Assembly (NCBI RefSeq): GCF_003984625.1
Contig: NZ_RWKH01000019.1
Coordinates: 60,336 to 124,335 of the forward strand
Length of the DNA: 64,000 bases
Origin: Variovorax sp. DXTD-1
Lineage (GTDB): Bacteria; Pseudomonadota; Gammaproteobacteria; Burkholderiales; Burkholderiaceae_C
Reading direction: 5' to 3'
In this document: positions 63,970-64,000 of the stretch, one piece after another
Numbering within the stretch: the stretch's first letter is position 1
How the letters are laid out: each line of letters opens with the position of its first letter
Translations under genes and position numbers: made by a program
Notes under the pieces: model-generated
Database searches by the model: none
What the model was told of the DNA's origin: nothing
What the model saw: the letters and a program-made list of their open reading frames with translations, nothing else

Positions 63970-64000
63970 TCCGAGGCGCCGCCGCGGTGGAGCGTGTGGG

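Overview
The window is high-GC chromosomal DNA of a betaproteobacterium, most likely Burkholderiales/Comamonadaceae and Variovorax-like. The inference rests on the gene content: a thrS-infC-rpmI-rplT-pheS-pheT-ihfA-merR operon, Bug/TctC-type periplasmic receptors, a Lys/Ala-tailed SWIB protein, and many LysR-free but GntR/TetR/MarR-controlled catabolic clusters. No database search was possible, so the genus is an inference.

Region 1 (1-13.7 kb) is core genome. It holds the 3' part of a ThDP-dependent acetolactate synthase-like enzyme, a SWIB protein, an EamA transporter, a gamma-glutamylcyclotransferase, isocitrate lyase, and a translation operon running from thrS to a MerR regulator, followed by tRNA-Pro(GGG). 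The thrS leader encodes a 21-residue peptide with five Phe codons. It overlaps mutually exclusive hairpins ending in an intrinsic terminator, which has the full layout of a Phe-tRNA attenuator but sits at the head of the operon rather than in front of pheS.

Region 2 (13.7-34 kb) is an accessory stretch starting at the tRNA. It contains an eroded IS3-type orfA, an APS kinase gene (cysC, minus strand), a 4270-residue classical autotransporter preceded by a translationally coupled 34-codon ORF, a P-loop sulfotransferase, an RHS remnant, a RelE/ParE toxin with a short antitoxin, a PAS-PAS-kinase-receiver gene broken by one frameshift, and a kelch/Ig-like gene that has lost its 5' end. The kinase that makes PAPS and an enzyme that would use it flank the giant adhesin, so a dedicated surface-sulfation unit is a testable idea.

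Region 3 (34-44.3 kb) is a mosaic of ordinary genes (MHYT sensor protein, VOC protein, MFS transporter, TetR-quinone reductase-SDR unit, RlmN/Cfr-like radical SAM methyltransferase, DUF899 protein) and gene debris (PAS fragment, flavohemoprotein C-terminus).

Region 4 (44.5-52.1 kb) is a coherent seven-gene operon: sugar-type ABC ATPase, two permeases, a periplasmic receptor, a FadR-type GntR regulator, an L-asparaginase-family amidohydrolase and a polysaccharide-deacetylase-fold hydrolase resembling cyclic imide hydrolases. Two tandem TGGT-N3-ACC sites lie directly before the first start codon. Import and stepwise hydrolysis of an imide/amide compound is the simplest reading.

Region 5 (52.1-64 kb) carries small membrane proteins, an 868-residue MEDS-PAS-PAS hybrid kinase, a glycine-rich lipoprotein, a Bug receptor divergent from a MarR regulator, a sugar-acid-type cluster (GntR, IlvD/Edd dehydratase, RraA-like protein, Bug receptor) and a DUF2892 protein overlapping an ECF sigma factor.
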